Position numbers and translations under genes: made by a program. Below, piece after piece: positions 1 through 6,753 of a stretch of 35,456 bases of DNA (the first letter of the stretch is position 1; each line of letters opens with the position of its first letter). The notes beneath the pieces were generated by a model. It was not told the origin of the DNA. It searched no databases and saw nothing but the letters and a program-made list of their open reading frames with translations. This stretch comes from B4-G1 sp964393895. GTDB lineage: Bacteria > Chloroflexota > Anaerolineae > B4-G1. The DNA lies in assembly GCA_964393895.1 (NCBI GenBank), contig CAYMWP010000031.1, forward strand, positions 1 through 35,456, given 5' to 3'.

Positions 1-135
1 CAAGTATACAGCATATCAGTCGTTTAGACTAGGATCATATTTGCGCATTGGTGTAGTAAGACTGAACATTGTGGTATACTTTGTACCCAGAATTCAATTC
101 GGAGCTTAAGAACAGACTAGAGGGACTAACCACAA

Positions 136-170
136 ACCTCACGGCTCGCAAATCAGACAAGCCGTGAGGT
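136..170. repeat. 11-bp perfect inverted repeat beside the tRNA remnant
   Basis: ACCTCACGGCT at 136-146 and its exact complement AGCCGTGAGGT at 160-170 are separated by 13 nt. The core CCGTGAGG occurs again in direct orientation at 204-211, inside the tRNA remnant. There is no T-tract on either side, so a terminator is unlikely. Recombinase-binding repeats are one possibility, but no integrase gene is in view. Confidence 0.5.
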
Positions 171-186
171 CTATGATCAAGCTTTT

Positions 187-238
187 GCGCACATAGATCG
201 GGACCGTGAGGGCGGGGGTTCAAATCCCCCCGCCCCGA
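187..238 (+). tRNA. 3' remnant of tRNA-Pro (anticodon CGG), 5' half missing
   Basis: The 3' part of a tRNA with canonical spacing is visible. There is a 7-nt loop at 197-203 with T33 and anticodon CGG, a 3' anticodon strand CCGTG at 204-208, and a 5-nt variable loop at 209-213. The T-stem GGGGG/CCCCC at 214-230 encloses the loop TTCAAAT, followed by the 3' acceptor strand CGCCCCG at 231-237 and discriminator A238. CCA is not encoded. GCGC at 187-190 fits the 3' D-stem, but the 5' anticodon strand at 192-196 has an A-C mismatch. No 5' acceptor CGGGGCG or 5' D-stem exists upstream, so this is not a working tRNA gene. The pattern fits the tRNA 3' end left at the edge of an integrated element; decay of an old tRNA gene is the alternative. 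Confidence 0.6.
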
Positions 239-250
239 CTGGTAGGATCA

Positions 251-297
251 GAAACCAGGTTTCTGTGCAACCTACGGTTGCCTTAAACCTGGTTTTT
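251..297 (+). repeat. Stem-loop of the AAACCAGGTTT family (copy 1)
   Basis: AAACCAGGTTT at 252-262 pairs perfectly with AAACCTGGTTT at 285-295. A nested 6-bp hairpin (GCAACC 267-272, GGTTGC 276-281) lies in the loop, and T residues follow on the plus strand. The structure overlaps the mazG stop codon. It could end plus-strand transcripts coming from the tRNA side. The same arm sequence recurs at 33711-33754 with a different loop, so this is a dispersed repeat as well as a possible terminator. Confidence 0.55.
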
Positions 298-1719
298 CGC
301 TTCCTGCCACAGAGCTTCTAACTCGTCAATCGTCAGAGCCGCCACATCCAGCCCGCCAGCGCGGGCTGCCCGCTCCACGGCGCGGAAGCGACGGGCAAAG
401 CGCGCGCTCGCCTTGCGCAGCGCGGTCTCTGGGTCCACGTCCAGCCAGCGGGCCCAGTTGACGATGGCAAAGAGCAGGTCGCCCAGCTCTGCCTCTCGCT
501 CCTCCGACGTGGTCGCCGCTTCTAACTCGGCGATCTCCTCGCGCACCTTGTCGGCCACGCCGCCAGTGTCGCTCCAATCGAACCCCACGCGGGCGGCGCG
601 CCGGCTGTAGGTATCGGCCCGTTGTAGCGCCGGGAGCGGGGCCGGGACACCGTCCAGTACCGAGTGTGTCTCCCCTTTCTCCTCCCGTTTCAATTCCTCC
701 CAGCGCCGCAACAGTTCACCGGTTCCACTTATCTTTCGTTCTCCCCACACGTGCGGGTGGCGGTGCTTGAGCTTGGCGTCAATGCCGGCGACGACGTGCG
801 CCATCTTGAACTCGCCCTCATCGGTAGCGATTTGCGTCTGGAGCACGATTTGCAGCAGCAGGTCGCCCAGCTCCTCTCGTAATGCCGGCTCATCACCGGC
901 GTCAATCGCCTCCACTACCTCGTAGGTTTCTTCCAGCAATCCGGCCCGCAGGCTCTCGTGGGTCTGCTCGCGGTCCCAGGGACAGCCTTCTGGCGCGCGG
1001 AGGTGGGCCACTGTATCCTGCAAGCCCTCAAAGCTGGCGACGCCGGGAAGCGGAGGTACGTAGAGCGCGGTCAGGTGGGCGCTGTCCCGGCGATCGAGTT
1101 CGTAGAGCGGCAGGCGCTCCAGGCGCTGTTCGCCTGTTCCGGCGGCGTGCACCAGCGTCACCTGGTGATCGTCGGGGTACTGGTTCATCAGCGTGAGCTT
1201 GACGTCGGCGGCGAGCGGAGGGCTATAAAGCTGGCCCACCAGGGCCGGGAGGTCGGGGTTGAGCGGCGGGTGATGGCGAGCCGCCAGTTCCATCCCATCG
1301 CAGATCTGCAACCCATCCAGCGCGTCCACTTGCAGCGCCGTGAGCACAGGTTCGACAAAGCTCAACCCTTCCACGATGCGCACCGGCAGACCGGCTTGCT
1401 CCGCTTGCGCAAGAATTTGCTTCACCGTGGATTCCCCCACCAGCGGGTGCCCCGGCACACAGTAGACGACCCCCTGCGGGCGCTGCCCCAATCGCAAAAC
1501 CTCGCCAGCGATGGCCGCATAGACCTGTTGGAAATCGTCCGCCTCCTCGTAGAGATGGTCAAAGGTGCGCAACGTCGGTTGAGGAGGCAGTTCGGACGCG
1601 GTGGGGTGGCGCTCCGTGCGCAGCCAGATCGTATCGGCGGATGCGAGCACCTCCCATGCCTCTCGCGTCAGGTGGCGCGGGTCGCCCGGTCCCAATCCAA
1701 CAATGGTAATAGTCCCCAT
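283..1719 (-). CDS. mazG: Tetrapyrrole methylase-like / MazG NTP pyrophosphohydrolase fusion (YabN type)
   Basis: The 478-residue product has two parts. Residues 1-225 resemble the tetrapyrrole (SAM-dependent) methylase fold, with GLGPGD at 8-13 and VPGHP at 88-92. Residues 230-478 are MazG-type, with CPWDREQTH at 246-254, an EExxE/ELGD metal site at 263-286, HPHVW at 321-325 and a second EE...ELGD site near 400. MazG enzymes hydrolyse NTPs to NMP and pyrophosphate and clean the nucleotide pool; the role of the methylase-like part in YabN fusions is unclear. The ATG at 1719 is chosen because GGAGG lies 8 nt upstream and GLGPGD follows directly, whereas the longer frame to 1782 adds residues unlike the family. 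A terminator sits just upstream, so expression needs read-through or a promoter I could not identify. Confidence 0.9.
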   Translation of the reverse strand: MGTITIVGLGPGDPRHLTREAWEVLASADTIWLRTERHPTASELPPQPTLRTFDHLYEEADDFQQVYAAIAGEVLRLGQRPQGVVYCVPGHPLVGESTVKQILAQAEQAGLPVRIVEGLSFVEPVLTALQVDALDGLQICDGMELAARHHPPLNPDLPALVGQLYSPPLAADVKLTLMNQYPDDHQVTLVHAAGTGEQRLERLPLYELDRRDSAHLTALYVPPLPGVASFEGLQDTVAHLRAPEGCPWDREQTHESLRAGLLEETYEVVEAIDAGDEPALREELGDLLLQIVLQTQIATDEGEFKMAHVVAGIDAKLKHRHPHVWGERKISGTGELLRRWEELKREEKGETHSVLDGVPAPLPALQRADTYSRRAARVGFDWSDTGGVADKVREEIAELEAATTSEEREAELGDLLFAIVNWARWLDVDPETALRKASARFARRFRAVERAARAGGLDVAALTIDELEALWQEAKNQV

Positions 1720-1747
1720 CACACAGTTCCTCCACGAGACACGAACG

Positions 1748-1778
1748 AAAAAGGGGCAGAACAAAACTGCTCTGCCCC
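1748..1778 (-). terminator. Rho-independent terminator of the ribosomal operon
   Basis: On the minus strand an 8-bp GC-rich stem, GGGGCAGA/TCTGCCCC (arms 1771-1778 and 1753-1760), is followed at once by TTTTT (1748-1752). It lies about 150 nt past the rpsI stop and just before the mazG ribosome-binding site, so it is the natural end of the long ribosomal-protein transcript. Confidence 0.85.
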
Positions 1779-1819
1779 ACATATTTCAGCCTGTTCTTTT
1801 GTCTAACGGTATACTCTCA

Positions 1820-1901
1820 ATATCCTGGGGCGAAAGAGGGGCAGGCGGCTCACCGAGCTTGCAGTCCGCCGTCCTGACAGTAGAAAGCCTGTCCCACCAC
1901 T
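1820..1901. repeat. Dispersed intergenic repeat, copy A
   Basis: The block downstream of rpsI shares ATATC..GGGGCGAA at its left end and GACAG...AGAAAGCCT.TCCCACCAC at its right end with 8909-8980 between secY and rplO. The middle is diverged and of different length. The right part can fold around a short AGGCTTTCT-containing loop on the minus strand. No ORF is likely. Confidence 0.55.
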
Positions 1902-1926
1902 CCCCCGCTCAGTTGAGGAGACACGC

Positions 1927-2322
1927 CTAACGCTTGGTGTACTGAGGCGCTTTGCGGGCACGCTTGAGACCCGGCTTTTTCCGTTCCTTCACCCGCGCGT
2001 CCCGGGTCAGAAAGCCACTCTTACGCAAGGTTGGCCGCAGTTCCGGGTCCGCCTTCAGCAAGGCCCGCGCGATGCCCAGCCGGACAGCCCCAGCTTGCCC
2101 GGTGATTCCCCCACCCTTTACTCTGACGCTGACGTTGAAGTGGTTCTCCATTCCTGTCACCTGGAGCGGCTCGGTTAGATGGAGCACTTTCATATCCTGG
2201 ACAAAGTACTCGTTGAGCGGGCGGTCATTGACGACGATTGAACCATCGCCGCCGGGAAAGAGCCGTACCCGCGCCGTGGCCGCCTTGCGACGTCCAACCG
2301 CTTCGTAATACTCCATTGCCAT
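1927..2322 (-). CDS. rpsI: 30S ribosomal protein S9
   Basis: The 131-residue S9 protein starts MAMEYYEAVGRRK and ends in the basic KAPQYTKR tail that in S9 reaches the P-site tRNA. The GRRKAATARVRL opening and the GGGITGQAGAVRLGIARAL core are typical. The reading frame opens with GTG at 2337, overlapping the rplM stop, but the ATG at 2322 follows GGAGGA and restores the family N-terminus; ATG 2316 is also possible. It is the last gene of the ribosomal series, paired as usual with rplM. Confidence 0.96.
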   Translation of the reverse strand: MAMEYYEAVGRRKAATARVRLFPGGDGSIVVNDRPLNEYFVQDMKVLHLTEPLQVTGMENHFNVSVRVKGGGITGQAGAVRLGIARALLKADPELRPTLRKSGFLTRDARVKERKKPGLKRARKAPQYTKR

Positions 2323-2333
2323 TCTTCCTCCTG

Positions 2334-2768
2334 TCACACCAATTCTAACGGTTTAGGTTGCTGCGCCGCGTGGGGGTGCTCCGGGCCGGCATAGACCTTT
2401 AATTTTTTGAACATCCGTCGCCCCAGCCGATTTTTCGGCAGCATACCGCGCACTGCGTGCTCGATCACCCGCTTGGGATGCTTCTGAAGCAAATTTCGCA
2501 GGGTGGTCTCTTTGAGACCGCCCGGATAACCGGTATGGCGATAGTAGATCTTTTGATCCAATTTACGCCCGGTGACGTGGATCTTGGCGGCGTTGACAAC
2601 GATCACAAAATCCCCGACATCAACCGACGGCGAATAAGCGGGCTTGTGCTTGCCGTGCAGAACGTGCGCTATCCGGGTAGCGAGGCGGCCCAGCGTCTGC
2701 CCTGTGGCGTCCACCACGAACCACTCTCGTTGAACGTCTTGTCGCTTGGTCACGTGAGTCTTTTTCAC
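2334..2768 (-). CDS. rplM: 50S ribosomal protein L13
   Basis: The 144-residue L13, an early-assembly 23S rRNA binder, has the typical REWFVVDATGQTLGRLAT opening, the GDFVIVVNA segment and KHPKRVIEHAVRGMLPKN. The start is GTG at 2768 with GGGAG upstream. It ends within 12 nt of the rpsI start, and the two form the conserved rplM-rpsI pair. It follows truA across a 30-nt gap. Confidence 0.97.
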   Translation of the reverse strand: MKKTHVTKRQDVQREWFVVDATGQTLGRLATRIAHVLHGKHKPAYSPSVDVGDFVIVVNAAKIHVTGRKLDQKIYYRHTGYPGGLKETTLRNLLQKHPKRVIEHAVRGMLPKNRLGRRMFKKLKVYAGPEHPHAAQQPKPLELV

Positions 2769-2798
2769 AATCTCGATACTCCCATCAAATTACACCAT

Positions 2799-3527
2799 CT
2801 AGTACTTTACTTCCATCAAACAGAGGCCATGGGGGGGCGCAGTCGGCCCGGCCTGGCCCCGTTCGCGCGCTGCCAAAGCCGCCGCGAACTCGTCCACGCT
2901 CACTTTGCCCCGTCCTACTCGAAGCAAGGCGCCGACGATGCTGCGCACCATACGGTATAGAAAAGCGTTGGCCTCAATGTCAAAGGTCAGATGAGGCGGC
3001 TCTCCGCCCCACTCGGCCAGTAATACGCGCCTGGTGGTGACTTGGCCCTGCGGCGGCTGTCCAAAGGTGGCAAAGTCGTGTTCCCCCACCAGAACCTGGG
3101 CCGCCTGCCGCATCGCGGCTACGCCCAACGGGCCGGCCACGTGCAGGCTATAGCGCCGGCACAGAGGCCAGCGTATCGGCGCGTTGTACAGCGTGTAGCG
3201 ATAGCGCCGGCTGCGGGCATCGTAACGCGGGTGAAATCCGGGCGCGGTCTCCTCGACTCTTAGAGCAACGACATCGGCCGGCAAAACCGCGTTCAAGGCC
3301 CGTCGCAGGTCGTGCAGACTGTGTCGCCAGGCTGTGTCAAAGGCGATAACTTGCCCGGCCGCGTGTACGCCAGCGTCGGTACGGCCTGCCGCCAGGACAG
3401 AGATCGTCTCTCGGGTCACCTGCGCCAGCGCCGCTTCCAGCACTGCCTGGACAGTTGGAGCGTTGGCCTGACGTTGAAACCCACCATAGTCGGTCCCGTC
3501 GTAGGCAACGACCGCCCGCACCCACAT
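2799..3527 (-). CDS. truA: tRNA pseudouridine(38-40) synthase TruA
   Basis: The 242-residue enzyme isomerises uridines at tRNA positions 38-40 in the anticodon arm. The nucleophilic aspartate is Asp51 in the AGRTDAGVHA motif. YDGTDYGGFQRQ at 9-20 and the late NAFLYRMVRSIVG segment are also typical of the family. ATG 3527 lies 15 nt from the rplQ stop with AGGAG just after that stop. A truA-rplM-rpsI order after rplQ is common in bacteria. Confidence 0.96.
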   Translation of the reverse strand: MWVRAVVAYDGTDYGGFQRQANAPTVQAVLEAALAQVTRETISVLAAGRTDAGVHAAGQVIAFDTAWRHSLHDLRRALNAVLPADVVALRVEETAPGFHPRYDARSRRYRYTLYNAPIRWPLCRRYSLHVAGPLGVAAMRQAAQVLVGEHDFATFGQPPQGQVTTRRVLLAEWGGEPPHLTFDIEANAFLYRMVRSIVGALLRVGRGKVSVDEFAAALAARERGQAGPTAPPHGLCLMEVKY

Positions 3528-3542
3528 CGTCTATGTTAACTC

Positions 3543-3953
3543 CTAATCAACCAATTCCAGCAACACCATCGGCGCAGCGTCGCCCTTGCGCGGCCCTAGC
3601 TTGTACGTACGGGTGTACCCGCCGAGCCTATCCTCGTAACGGGGCGCAATGTCCTCGAACAGCTTTTTCAGGACATCAACTCGCGTGCCGTCAGATTCCG
3701 TCACCCAGCGGTTCAAGCGACCCGCTGCCAGCCGCCGAGCGTGGACGCCGCGGCTGGCGTCCTCCTGCTCCGCTGCCAGGCCCCGTTTAGCCAGCGTGAT
3801 GAGCTTTTCCGCCTGCCCGCGGATCGCTTTGGCCTTTGCCTCGGTCGTTTCGATCTGCTCGTGATATAACAGCGCCGTCACCAAATTACGACGCAAAGCC
3901 TTACGGTGACCGCTGGAACGGTTCAGTCGCTTTCCTGCGACGCGGTGTCGCAT
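3543..3953 (-). CDS. rplQ: 50S ribosomal protein L17
   Basis: The 136-residue L17 opens MRHRVAGKRLNRSSGHRKALRRN, the L17 signature, followed by the LVTALLYHEQIETTEAKAK helix. It has the usual short C-terminal extension ending in PMVLLELVD. ATG 3953 is preceded by GGAGG at good spacing. It directly follows rpoA, as in the classical alpha operon. Confidence 0.97.
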   Translation of the reverse strand: MRHRVAGKRLNRSSGHRKALRRNLVTALLYHEQIETTEAKAKAIRGQAEKLITLAKRGLAAEQEDASRGVHARRLAAGRLNRWVTESDGTRVDVLKKLFEDIAPRYEDRLGGYTRTYKLGPRKGDAAPMVLLELVD

Positions 3954-3968
3954 GTACGCACCTCCACT

Positions 3969-4907
3969 CTACTCTGTATCTTGCCCCCAAAAGCCATGCT
4001 TCTGGAGATGTTCTTTCAACTCGGTCAGCGATTTCTGCCCAAAGTTACGAATCGTCAGCAGCGTGTCGTCTCCCGCCTCTAACATCTCGAGCACCTCGCC
4101 AACGCTGGTGATGCCCGTGCGCCTGAGGGCGTTGAACACACGCACGCTCAAGTCGAGTTGTTCGAGCGGAACATCGTAAACTTCTTTGGGCACTCCTTCC
4201 TCTTCCTCGACTGATTCAGCCTCTTCCTCCAGGGTGAGGCCAGCGATCAGCCGCAGGTGAGTCACCAAGATACGGGCGGATTCTTTGAGTGCATCCATTG
4301 GCTGGATCCGCCCGTCGCTCCAGATCTCGAGCGTCATACGGTCATAGTTGGTCATCTGCCCCACTCGCGCCCGGTCCACGTCGAAAGCGACACGGCGAAT
4401 GGGACTGAACACAGCGTCCACGGGTATTTCACCAATGGGCATCCGACCGCGTTCGTCGTTCGCCAGATAACCCCGTCCCACCTCGACCGTGAATTCGATG
4501 TCGAGATGCGCTTCGTCAGAGTCCACGGCGAAGAGGTACAGATCCGGGTTCAGGATTTCGATCTCTGGTGGAGCTTGGATATCGCCGGCCGTAATTGTGC
4601 CTTCGCTCCGTACCTTAAGGGACATACGCATCGGTTCTTGACTATCCATCGCCAGGCGCAATTGTTTGACCTGCAAAATGAACTGCACCACATCCTCACG
4701 CACGTAGGGTATAGAAGTGAATTCGTGCGGAATGTCTGAAATGCGGATAGATGTCACGGCCACTCCAGGCAGCGAGGAAAGCAGCACCCGTCGAAGCGCG
4801 TTACCCAAAGTGATTCCAAAGCCACTCTCCAGCGGGCCGATCACGAACCGACCATACGTCTGGGAAATAGCATCCGTCTCAATTTTTGGCAGCACTGACA
4901 CTGACAA
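3969..4907 (-). CDS. rpoA: DNA-directed RNA polymerase subunit alpha
   Basis: The 312-residue alpha subunit has the N-terminal assembly domain (GPLESGFGITLGNALRRVLLSSLPG near the start) and a C-terminal helical domain from about residue 240 (LRRTGITSVGEVLEML, then TIRNFGQKSLTELKEHL). That domain contacts UP elements and activators. An acidic linker (EEEAESVEEEEG) joins them. The start is TTG at 4907, six nt after AGGAGG; GTG codons two and four codons later are weaker options. It sits between rpsD and rplQ, and the spacer before it contains a hairpin at 4931-4964. Confidence 0.97.
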   Translation of the reverse strand: MSVSVLPKIETDAISQTYGRFVIGPLESGFGITLGNALRRVLLSSLPGVAVTSIRISDIPHEFTSIPYVREDVVQFILQVKQLRLAMDSQEPMRMSLKVRSEGTITAGDIQAPPEIEILNPDLYLFAVDSDEAHLDIEFTVEVGRGYLANDERGRMPIGEIPVDAVFSPIRRVAFDVDRARVGQMTNYDRMTLEIWSDGRIQPMDALKESARILVTHLRLIAGLTLEEEAESVEEEEGVPKEVYDVPLEQLDLSVRVFNALRRTGITSVGEVLEMLEAGDDTLLTIRNFGQKSLTELKEHLQKHGFWGQDTE

Positions 4908-4930
4908 GCGTCGCCTCCTATTTCAACTAG

Positions 4931-4964
4931 TCCCGACCCGCTCAACCTATAGACGAGGTCGGGA
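4931..4964 (-). promoter_or_regulatory. Hairpin in the rpsD-rpoA spacer
   Basis: TCCCGACC (4931-4938) and GGTCGGGA (4957-4964) form a perfect 8-bp stem with an 18-nt loop just upstream of the rpoA ribosome-binding site. It could be a processing site, a transcript stabiliser or a translational control element. No T-tract follows, so a terminator is unlikely. Confidence 0.45.
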
Positions 4965-4985
4965 AACGAGACATCCGATATCTCC

Positions 4986-5627
4986 CTAGCGAGAATAATA
5001 CTCCACGATCAACTGCTCGTCCAGCATAGTCTCAATGTCATCTCGCGCGGGCAGATTCAACACCAGGGCCGCCATCTTTTTCGCATCCAGACTCAACCAA
5101 CCTGGCACGGCTCCCTCATCCAACCGCTCAACTCGCTCTTTGAAGTACTTTTTCTTACCACTTCCGTCTCGTACCTCAATAGCGTCTCGCGGGCGAACTA
5201 TGTAAGAAGAGATGTTCGTGCGCCGACCGTTGACGACAAAATGACCGTGCATCACCAACTGGCGCGCCTGCGCCCGCGAGTCGGCAAATCCCAGCCGGTA
5301 GACGACGTTGTCCAACCGACTTTCCAGCAAAATGAGCAAGTTCTCGCCGGTCAGGCCCGACCGACGCTCGGCCTCGCGGAAATAGCGTCGAAACTGGCGC
5401 TCCAACACCCCATAGATACGCCGCGCCTTTTGTTTCTCGCGCAACTGGCGCGAGTAATCAGACTGGCGACGACGATGGAAACGGGCCGTGCGCCCGTGCT
5501 CGCCGGGCGGATAGTCGCGCTCGCGCTCCAGCGGGCATTTGGGAGAGTAACAACGCTCCCCTTTCAAAAACAACTTTTCCCCTTCGCGACGGCACAGCTT
5601 GCAAACTGGACCGGTATATCTAGCCAT
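4986..5627 (-). CDS. rpsD: 30S ribosomal protein S4, zinc-binding type
   Basis: The 213-residue S4 is a primary 16S rRNA binder and assembly initiator. Four cysteines (9, 12, 26, 31) near the N-terminus mark the zinc-containing C+ form. The S4 RNA-binding domain follows at about 105-165 (LDNVVYRLGFADSRAQARQLV, then GHFVVNGRR). ATG 5627 follows AGGAGA at proper spacing. The 85-nt spacer upstream folds into a strong stem (5646-5686), which may matter because S4 autoregulates its own mRNA in several bacteria. Confidence 0.97.
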   Translation of the reverse strand: MARYTGPVCKLCRREGEKLFLKGERCYSPKCPLERERDYPPGEHGRTARFHRRRQSDYSRQLREKQKARRIYGVLERQFRRYFREAERRSGLTGENLLILLESRLDNVVYRLGFADSRAQARQLVMHGHFVVNGRRTNISSYIVRPRDAIEVRDGSGKKKYFKERVERLDEGAVPGWLSLDAKKMAALVLNLPARDDIETMLDEQLIVEYYSR

Positions 5628-5645
5628 ATACTTCTCTCCTAACCC

Positions 5646-5686
5646 GTTTCTCCGGGCGCCACACTCGAGGCATCCCGGTCAGAAAC
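5646..5686 (-). promoter_or_regulatory. Bulged hairpin upstream of rpsD
   Basis: On the minus strand GTTTCT-GA-CCGGG (5686 to 5674) pairs with CCCGGAGAAAC (5656 to 5646). That gives 11 base pairs interrupted by a 2-nt bulge, with a loop of about 17 nt. It ends some 8 nt before the rpsD ribosome-binding site. An S4-responsive leader is a reasonable guess but unproven. Confidence 0.45.
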
Positions 5687-5712
5687 GACATCGCACTACT
5701 TACGAACGCTTC

Positions 5713-6120
5713 CTACGTCCGCCGTCTCTTGGGCGGACGACAGCCATTGTGTGGGATCGGGGTCACGTCAGTGATAGAACGCACTCTCAGCCCGGCCGTC
5801 TGAAGGGAGCGAATCGCCGCCTCGCGCCCAGGGCCAGGCCCCTTGACGTAGACGTCCACCTCGACCATTCCATTATCCATCGCGCCCGAAGCTGCTCTCT
5901 GGGCAGCCTGTCGAGCTGCGAAAGGAGTGCTTTTACGAGAACCTCTGAATCCAAGCGTGCCGCTGCTGGACCAATTGATGACATTCCCTTGTAAATCTGT
6001 GATTGTCACGATCGTGTTATTGAAAGTGGAATGGATGTGCGCCTGCCCGTGCGTCACGTGCTTTTTAACCCGGCGCCCACCTCGGCGCCGGCCCGTTTGC
6101 GCCTCTCGTCGTCGTGCCAT
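5713..6120 (-). CDS. rpsK: 30S ribosomal protein S11
   Basis: The 135-residue S11, part of the 30S platform near the mRNA exit and E site, carries HIHSTFNNTIVTITD, the GPGPGREAAIR loop and the C-terminal PHNGCRPPKRRR signature. ATG 6120 is preceded by GGAGGA. It lies between rpsM and rpsD in the alpha-operon order. Confidence 0.97.
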   Translation of the reverse strand: MARRREAQTGRRRGGRRVKKHVTHGQAHIHSTFNNTIVTITDLQGNVINWSSSGTLGFRGSRKSTPFAARQAAQRAASGAMDNGMVEVDVYVKGPGPGREAAIRSLQTAGLRVRSITDVTPIPHNGCRPPKRRRT

Positions 6121-6145
6121 TATTCCTCCGCATCAAACCTATAAC

Positions 6146-6535
6146 TTATTTCTTCTTCATCCCACGCCGGCGGCCGCGGCCGGCCACTGTCTTTTTGGGG
6201 CCGCGCTTGGTGCGAGCATTAGTTCGCGTGCGCTGTCCCCGCACAGGCAGGTTGCGACGGTGGCGCAGTCCTCGATAGCAGCCGATATCCATCAAACGTC
6301 TGATGTTCATCTGCAACTCACGCCGCAGGTCTCCCTCGACCTGGTACTCGCGGTCAATGACCTCGCGCAGCGCAGCAACCTCTGACTCGGTCAGGTCTTT
6401 GACCCGTGTGTCTGGCCCGACCCCAGCCTTGCGCAGAATATCGGTACTCAGAGTGTGCCCAATGCCATAGATGTACGTCAGACCAATTTCCACCCGTTTG
6501 TTTCGCGGTAGGTCTACCCCTGCAATACGCGCCAT
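6146..6535 (-). CDS. rpsM: 30S ribosomal protein S13
   Basis: The 129-residue S13, in the 30S head and contacting P-site tRNA and L5, begins MARIAGVDLPRNKRVEIGLTY and contains GIGHTLSTDIL and the RGLRHRRNLPVRGQRT signature before a lysine-rich tail. The open frame extends to 6574, but ATG 6535 is the family start and follows GGAGG. The upstream extension lies in a foldable AT-rich spacer. Confidence 0.97.
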   Translation of the reverse strand: MARIAGVDLPRNKRVEIGLTYIYGIGHTLSTDILRKAGVGPDTRVKDLTESEVAALREVIDREYQVEGDLRRELQMNIRRLMDIGCYRGLRHRRNLPVRGQRTRTNARTKRGPKKTVAGRGRRRGMKKK

Positions 6536-6550
6536 ACTTACCTCCGAAGA

Positions 6551-6597
6551 GATTTTAGGATTTGGAGATTGCAAACCAGATCGCCAAATCTAAAATC
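6551..6597 (-). repeat. Long AT-rich hairpin between rpmJ and rpsM
   Basis: GATTTTAGGATTTGG (6551-6565) pairs with CCAAATCTAAAATC (6584-6597) with a single unpaired base, giving about 14 bp. The segment is far more AT-rich than its flanks. Similar GATTTG/CAAATC pairings occur in the rpsG-fusA spacer, suggesting a small dispersed element inserted between operon genes. Confidence 0.55.
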
Positions 6598-6610
6598 ACC
6601 CTAGATCCAA

Positions 6611-6724
6611 CTATCCTTGTCTCTGTTTGTGCTTTGGGTTTTCGCAAATCACCCGCACTACACCGCGCCGCCGAATGATCTTGCACTTGGGACAACGCCG
6701 CTTCACCGAAGGAGATACCTTCAT
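6611..6724 (-). CDS. rpmJ: 50S ribosomal protein L36, zinc-binding type
   Basis: This 37-residue gene starts MKVSPSVKRRCPKCK and ends HKQRQG. Cys11, Cys14, Cys27 and His32 form the CCCH zinc ribbon of the C+ form. ATG 6724 lies 29 nt after the map stop. L36 stabilises the 50S subunit near the L7/L12 stalk base. infA, which normally precedes rpmJ, is absent here. Confidence 0.95.
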   Translation of the reverse strand: MKVSPSVKRRCPKCKIIRRRGVVRVICENPKHKQRQG

Positions 6725-6753
6725 CGCAACACACCTCCCTACATCACGCCCGT

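Noticed and set aside
35..223. 62-codon minus-strand open frame at the left end
   Set aside because: It overlaps the tRNA remnant and the palindrome, has no ribosome-binding site and no recognisable similarity.
958..1806. Long plus-strand open frame opposite mazG
   Set aside because: It is antisense to a clear gene, rich in His/Arg from GC-rich codon mirroring, and lacks a start signal. The same applies to the plus-strand frames opposite the ribosomal genes, such as 7811-8698 and 17096-18361.
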